A DNA stretch of 46,351 bases from Lachnospiraceae bacterium A4 (GTDB lineage: Bacteria; Bacillota; Clostridia; Lachnospirales; Lachnospiraceae), in the NCBI GenBank assembly GCA_000403215.2, contig KE159549.1, positions 414,797-461,147 of the forward strand, given 5' to 3'. Within the stretch, counting starts at the first letter, position 1. Every line of letters starts with the position of its first letter. Position numbers and translations under genes: made by a program. The notes under the pieces were generated by a model. That model saw only the letters and a program-made list of their open reading frames with translations. It was not told where the DNA came from and made no database searches. Positions 43,001 through 46,351 of this stretch are shown one piece after another.

Positions 43001-43702
43001 ATGGATTTACAAGAATGGAGAAAAAAATTTCTTCTGCTCCAAGTGAATGATGCATTATTCCCAATTGGTGCATATTCCCATTCCTATGGTCTTGAGACTT
43101 ATATTCAGAAAAATTTGCTTACATCTTTGGATGATGTATGGGAATTCTTATACCATCGTATGTGTTACAGTTTTTGTTATAATGAATTTCTGTCTGTCCG
43201 GCTGGCTTATGAATATGCAGCAGCTGGACAGATACAGAAAATTGAAACATTGGACGATTTGCTGGAAGCCAGCCGTGTAGCCAAAGAGACACGGGAAGCC
43301 GGGCATAAGCTTGGTTCACGTTTTGCCAAAACTGTGATGGGAATGGATATCCCTTATGAATCAGACATTTTTCGTGTCTATTGCGGACAGCGCAAGGACA
43401 GACCAATGACTCATAGTATTGTGTATGGTGTATTTTGTGCCGCTGTAGGAATTTCCTATGAAGATGTCATGGAGCATTATCTTTATGCCCAGACTTCGTC
43501 CATGGTTACAAATTGTGTAAAAACTATACCTTTGAGCCAGACGGATGGGCAGCATCTGCTTTACAAAAGCCAGGAACTGTTTCCGAAGCTATTGAACCTA
43601 TTGAAGAACTTAACGGAAGATGATCTGTGTCTGTCAGCACCTGGGATTGATATCCGCTGTATGCAGCATGAGGGACTTTATTCCAGAATTTATATGTCAT
43701 AA
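43001..43702 (+). CDS. ureF: Urease accessory protein UreF
   Basis: The 233-residue helical protein starts at 43001 behind TTTGGAGGG and shows the UreF patterns [20 protein letters not shown] near the N-terminus and a basic [22 protein letters not shown]-like helix stretch later (given here in short as [12 protein letters not shown]). UreF bridges UreD and UreG and acts in GTP-dependent activation of urease. The length is normal. Confidence 0.93.
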   Translation: MDLQEWRKKFLLLQVNDALFPIGAYSHSYGLETYIQKNLLTSLDDVWEFLYHRMCYSFCYNEFLSVRLAYEYAAAGQIQKIETLDDLLEASRVAKETREAGHKLGSRFAKTVMGMDIPYESDIFRVYCGQRKDRPMTHSIVYGVFCAAVGISYEDVMEHYLYAQTSSMVTNCVKTIPLSQTDGQHLLYKSQELFPKLLNLLKNLTEDDLCLSAPGIDIRCMQHEGLYSRIYMS

Positions 43703-43725
43703 TAAATAGAAAGGTGGATTTAACA

Positions 43726-44337
43726 ATGTCTTATGTGAAAATTGGCGTTGCAGGGCCTGTAGGTTCCGGCAAGACAGCCTTAATTGAATGTCTGACTCGT
43801 GAGATGGCAGATGACTATAGTATTGCTGTAATTACGAATGATATTTACACAAAAGAAGATGCAGAGTTTTTATGTAAGAACAGCGTATTGCCAATGGAAC
43901 GCATTATCGGTGTAGAGACAGGAGGATGTCCCCATACGGCAATCCGTGAGGATGCTTCCATGAATCTTGAGGCTGTAGATGAGATGCTGAAACGGTTTCC
44001 TGATATAGAAATTCTCTTTATTGAGAGTGGTGGGGACAATCTTTCTGCCACATTTAGTCCGGAATTAGTGGATGCAACCATTTTTGTTATTGATGTGTCT
44101 GAAGGCGATAAAATTCCACGTAAAGGTGGGCCGGGAATTACCCGTTCCGATCTGTTGATTATCAATAAAATGGATCTTGCCCCATATGTTGGCGCAGATT
44201 TAGGGGTGATGGATCGGGATTCAAAAAAAATGCGTGGAGACAGACCGTTTATGTTTACAAATATCCGAAACAGGGAGGGAATAGCCCCTGTTATTGACTG
44301 GATTAAAAGAAATGTATTGTTAGAAGGATGTCGGTAA
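43726..44337 (+). CDS. ureG: Urease accessory GTPase UreG
   Basis: The 203-residue SIMIBI GTPase has the P-loop GPVGSGKT (residues about 9-16), the Ni-site stretch [12 protein letters not shown] with the C-P-H motif, the switch [15 protein letters not shown] and the base-recognition motif [10 protein letters not shown]. It drives delivery of Ni to urease. The start at 43726 follows AAAGGTGG. The length is normal for UreG. Confidence 0.96.
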   Translation: MSYVKIGVAGPVGSGKTALIECLTREMADDYSIAVITNDIYTKEDAEFLCKNSVLPMERIIGVETGGCPHTAIREDASMNLEAVDEMLKRFPDIEILFIESGGDNLSATFSPELVDATIFVIDVSEGDKIPRKGGPGITRSDLLIINKMDLAPYVGADLGVMDRDSKKMRGDRPFMFTNIRNREGIAPVIDWIKRNVLLEGCR

Positions 44338-44339
44338 TT

Positions 44340-45122
44340 ATGAATAATCAATTCGGAAAACTTTCAAAGCTGCATCTTACAACAGCATACAGAGAAGGAA
44401 AAACGATTGTGGAAGATGCCTCGTTTACCGCTCCTTTTAAGATTATGCACCCCTTTTATGAGAAAAAGGATTTTATGACAGTTATGCTTTTAATGGCTTC
44501 AGCTGGAGTCATGGCGGGTGACAGGCAGGAAATTGATATCTGTGTCAAGGAATGTTCTAACGTGGAATTTGTTTCTCAGGCATATGAAAAAATCCATCAA
44601 ATGGAAGGGGACTGTGCCAAAAGGCATGTTCATCTCACAGTGAGTGATCATGCCTGTTTGCATTATATGCCCCTGCCAGCTATTCCATTTGCAGGTTCCG
44701 ATTATCGGTGTACGGTAGATGTGGAATTGGAGAATGAAACTTCGCAGTTTGTTTTCAGTGAAATCTTAAGCTGTGGACGCGTTGCACATGGTGAAGAATT
44801 TCAGTATCGTAGATTTCAGAATATAATATGTATTTACCAGGGTGGACGGATTGTATACAGGGATAATGCCTGTTATGAGCCGGAACGAATGGATATGAGG
44901 AGCTTTGGAATGTATGAAGGCTTCACTCATTTGGCAAGTCTGGTAATCTGTAATAAGCCAAAATCGGAGAATTGGGTGCTGCAGGTGCGTAAACTACTTG
45001 ATGAATCCAAAGATATGGAAGGTGGGGTTACAAGAACGTCTGTTGGATATATTGTTGTGCGTATTCTTGGCAGAAATGCCCATAAATTAACAGAGATAAC
45101 AGAGAAGATTTTAACATTATAA
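44340..45122 (+). CDS. ureD: Urease accessory protein UreD (UreH)
   Basis: The protein is about 260 residues and shows UreD features: LHLTTAYREGKTIVEDASFT, MLLMASAGVMAGDRQEIDI and EILSCGRVAHGEEFQYRRF. It binds urease apoprotein and forms the activation complex with UreF and UreG. The ATG at 44340 lies two bases after the ureG stop; AAGGA lies 12 bases upstream. It ends the urease set proper. Confidence 0.92.
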   Translation: MNNQFGKLSKLHLTTAYREGKTIVEDASFTAPFKIMHPFYEKKDFMTVMLLMASAGVMAGDRQEIDICVKECSNVEFVSQAYEKIHQMEGDCAKRHVHLTVSDHACLHYMPLPAIPFAGSDYRCTVDVELENETSQFVFSEILSCGRVAHGEEFQYRRFQNIICIYQGGRIVYRDNACYEPERMDMRSFGMYEGFTHLASLVICNKPKSENWVLQVRKLLDESKDMEGGVTRTSVGYIVVRILGRNAHKLTEITEKILTL

Positions 45123-45196
45123 TAAATTTGTGTATCGCAGTTTTGTATTTTAGTTATATGATCTTGATATGCAGGAAGTAACGGGAGATTTAAGTA

Positions 45197-45526
45197 ATGG
45201 AGGAAGAGTTGTACGGACAGGAAGTGCATCTAAAAGAGCATGAAGATGACCATATACACAATCATCCGCATCCGAATGTAAAAGCAGTTTCCAATCGTCT
45301 TGCGAAAGCGATTGGCCACTTGGAGAAAGTGAAACGTATGGTGGATAATGGTGAAGATTGTTCACAGGTTCTCATACAACTTGCTGCAGTAAGGTCAGCA
45401 ATAAATAATGCTGGTAAAGTGATATTGTCGGAGCATATTAATCATTGTATTATTGATGCAGTTCAGGAAAATGATTTTCGGAAAATTGATGAATTAAATG
45501 AAGCGATTCGTCAATTTGTTAAGTGA
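45197..45526 (+). CDS. CsoR/RcnR-family metal-sensing repressor, nickel-sensor-like ligands
   Basis: The 109-residue protein is a DUF156 helical repressor with a His-rich N-terminus (His at 11, 15, 19, 21, 23, 25). Candidate ligands are His23, Cys55 (GEDCSQ), His80 (SEHI) and Cys84 (NHC). The spacing His-32-Cys-25-His-4-Cys equals that of the nickel sensor InrS (His21, Cys53, His78, Cys82, from memory), whereas the copper sensor CsoR uses only Cys-His-Cys and RcnR uses His-Cys-His-His. It lies 74 bp after ureD, so it may control the urease or cbiO genes in response to Ni. GGGAG lies before the ATG. Confidence 0.82.
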   Translation: MEEELYGQEVHLKEHEDDHIHNHPHPNVKAVSNRLAKAIGHLEKVKRMVDNGEDCSQVLIQLAAVRSAINNAGKVILSEHINHCIIDAVQENDFRKIDELNEAIRQFVK

Positions 45527-45798
45527 TATTAGAATTTTGTAGATCCAGTTAGTGAAACATTAAGGTAAGAAATATACAGCAGAAAAAAGATTTATACTGT
45601 CTGTTATGTAAAAGGGTTGGAGAGCAGAATTTTAAGAAGGGTTTATCTTTTAAATATAGTGGAATGGAGTTTTATAGGAGGTAGATTAAAATAGACGGAT
45701 GGAGGATAAACATAGAAAATAGCGATAACTGTCTTGAGTTTGGCAAAATCCGTATTTTTCCTGTAAGGAGGACAGTTTATGTAGATAGTGTAGAAGTT

Positions 45799-46026
45799 GT
45801 GTTGACCAGAATGGAATTTGATGTACTGCTTTTTCTGGTTTCCAACCCGAATATTGCTTTTACAAAAGAGCAGATTTATGAGGCAGTCAGCAGAGATACA
45901 TATTCAGAAGCTTCCTATGTGATCAAAGATGTGGTGTACCGTCTTAGGAATAAATTAGAGCTGCAATGCATCCAAACCTTGCATGGTTATGGATATAAGT
46001 TCAGTACAGATAAGAGCGCTGTCTAA
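45799..46026 (+). CDS. OmpR-type winged-helix DNA-binding domain, start unclear
   Basis: From the GTG at 45799 it reads 75 residues with LTRMEFDVLLFL, TKEQIYEAVS, YVIKDVVYRLRNKLE and LHGYGYKF, the OmpR/PhoB effector domain. The same frame is open back to 45685 and the extra residues (EFGKIRIFPVRRTVYVDSVE) are the normal beginning of that domain, but this extension has no ATG, GTG or TTG in phase. GGAGG lies at 45677-45681. Either an unusual start (such as ATA or ATT) is used, or it is a response-regulator fragment whose receiver is lost. No receiver domain is present. The target is unknown. Confidence 0.6.
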   Translation: MLTRMEFDVLLFLVSNPNIAFTKEQIYEAVSRDTYSEASYVIKDVVYRLRNKLELQCIQTLHGYGYKFSTDKSAV

Positions 46027-46126
46027 AAAGGGCAAATTTTGTCGAACAAAAAGACAATTCATATACTTTTATAAGACTGGAAGTAAGGGACTCTTTATTA
46101 TACTTGAGAGTAAAAAGTTTGCACTA

Positions 46127-46351
46127 TTAAGAAGCCAGTGAATCCTCATAGGTTCCTGACGTATCTTGTTGGTTCCGAATTATTTGTGTTATTTGTAGTT
46201 CCGGATGTTTTTCCGTAAACAGGAAAAAATATTTTCTCATGTAGGCCATAAGTGCAGCCTCCGATACCCTTCCTTTGGAAGGTGTCCGTTGGTAACGGAA
46301 CTGGCCGGGTGAAAATTCCCCTGACATGAGAATGGAAAGACTCTGCAGGAT
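46127..46351 (-). CDS. Unknown partial protein at the right edge
   Basis: A frame open from the window edge to a stop at 46127 (ATG at 46327, but it is open upstream of that too) reads GEFSPGQFRYQRTPSKGRVS, then AALMAYMRKYFFLFTEKHPE and a polar end. I do not recognise it. It is basic in the first half and looks like the C-terminus of a longer protein. It is probably cut by the window boundary, so its role cannot be judged. Confidence 0.4.
   Translation of the reverse strand: MLQSLSILMSGEFSPGQFRYQRTPSKGRVSEAALMAYMRKYFFLFTEKHPELQITQIIRNQQDTSGTYEDSLAS

Noticed and set aside
1-46351. CRISPR arrays, tRNA and rRNA genes
   Set aside because: No regularly spaced repeats and no cloverleaf or rRNA-like stretches were seen on either strand.

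Overview
The window looks like chromosome from a spore-forming gut Clostridium relative, most likely Lachnospiraceae. The signs are a MecA-type adaptor, a CwlD-like spore amidase, strong sigma-A promoters with GGAGG ribosome sites, tandem large serine recombinases, and small proteins typical of Lachnospiraceae mobile elements. Base composition changes along the window: 1-4450 is very AT-rich, 4550-14350 and the carB-carA-purF block (22207-28160) are visibly richer in G+C, and the recombinase, ABC transporter and urease parts are intermediate. I see no tRNA, rRNA or CRISPR array.

Layout. (1) 1-4430 is a decayed region: an inverted-repeat element, a small membrane protein, and an ABC exporter gene broken by two insertion sequences whose transposases are themselves damaged. 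(2) 4510-14350 is ordinary core genome: a coiled-coil protein, a DUF1858 protein, MecA with a possible upstream structured RNA, a GH18 cell-wall hydrolase, a zinc uptake operon (znuA-znuC-znuB) behind a Fur/Zur-like operator, a chemotaxis receptor, and an unannotated 30-residue hydrophobic peptide that looks like a type I toxin with an antisense promoter. (3) 14352-20756: the spore amidase gene cwlD is cut after its catalytic Glu by a mobile element carrying three tandem serine recombinases and small accessory genes. The rest of cwlD is not seen in this window. (4) 20849-28390, minus strand: a FUSC membrane protein fused to a dead HAD domain, then carB, carA, purF and a pyrG remnant, a run of glutamine-dependent amidotransferases. 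(5) 28700-38263, plus strand: a compact 11-gene run behind one strong promoter. It holds an amino-acid ABC importer, a cytidylate-kinase-like protein, a circularly permuted ATP-grasp ligase, an alpha-E protein, a transglutaminase-like protein, two AstE/AspA-type M14 proteins (one lacking zinc ligands) and a class I gamma-glutamyl hydrolase. (6) 38292-45526: a truncated cbiM, an intact cbiO ATPase, a complete urease operon (ureABC, urea channel, ureEFGD) with an attenuator-like leader, and a CsoR/RcnR-family regulator whose candidate metal ligands have InrS-like spacing. (7) The right end holds a winged-helix domain without a normal start codon and an edge-truncated unknown frame.

How it works together. 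Blocks 4-6 share a nitrogen theme: glutamine-consuming synthetases, amino-acid uptake, peptide ligation and gamma-glutamyl/amide hydrolysis, and urea breakdown with nickel supply and sensing. The best candidates for something undescribed are the 28.8-38.3 kb operon, which has the ATP-grasp/alpha-E/transglutaminase trio known from Anbu-protease loci but with M14 and C26 hydrolases in place of Anbu, and the serine-recombinase element inside cwlD, which may be a sporulation-linked excision switch.
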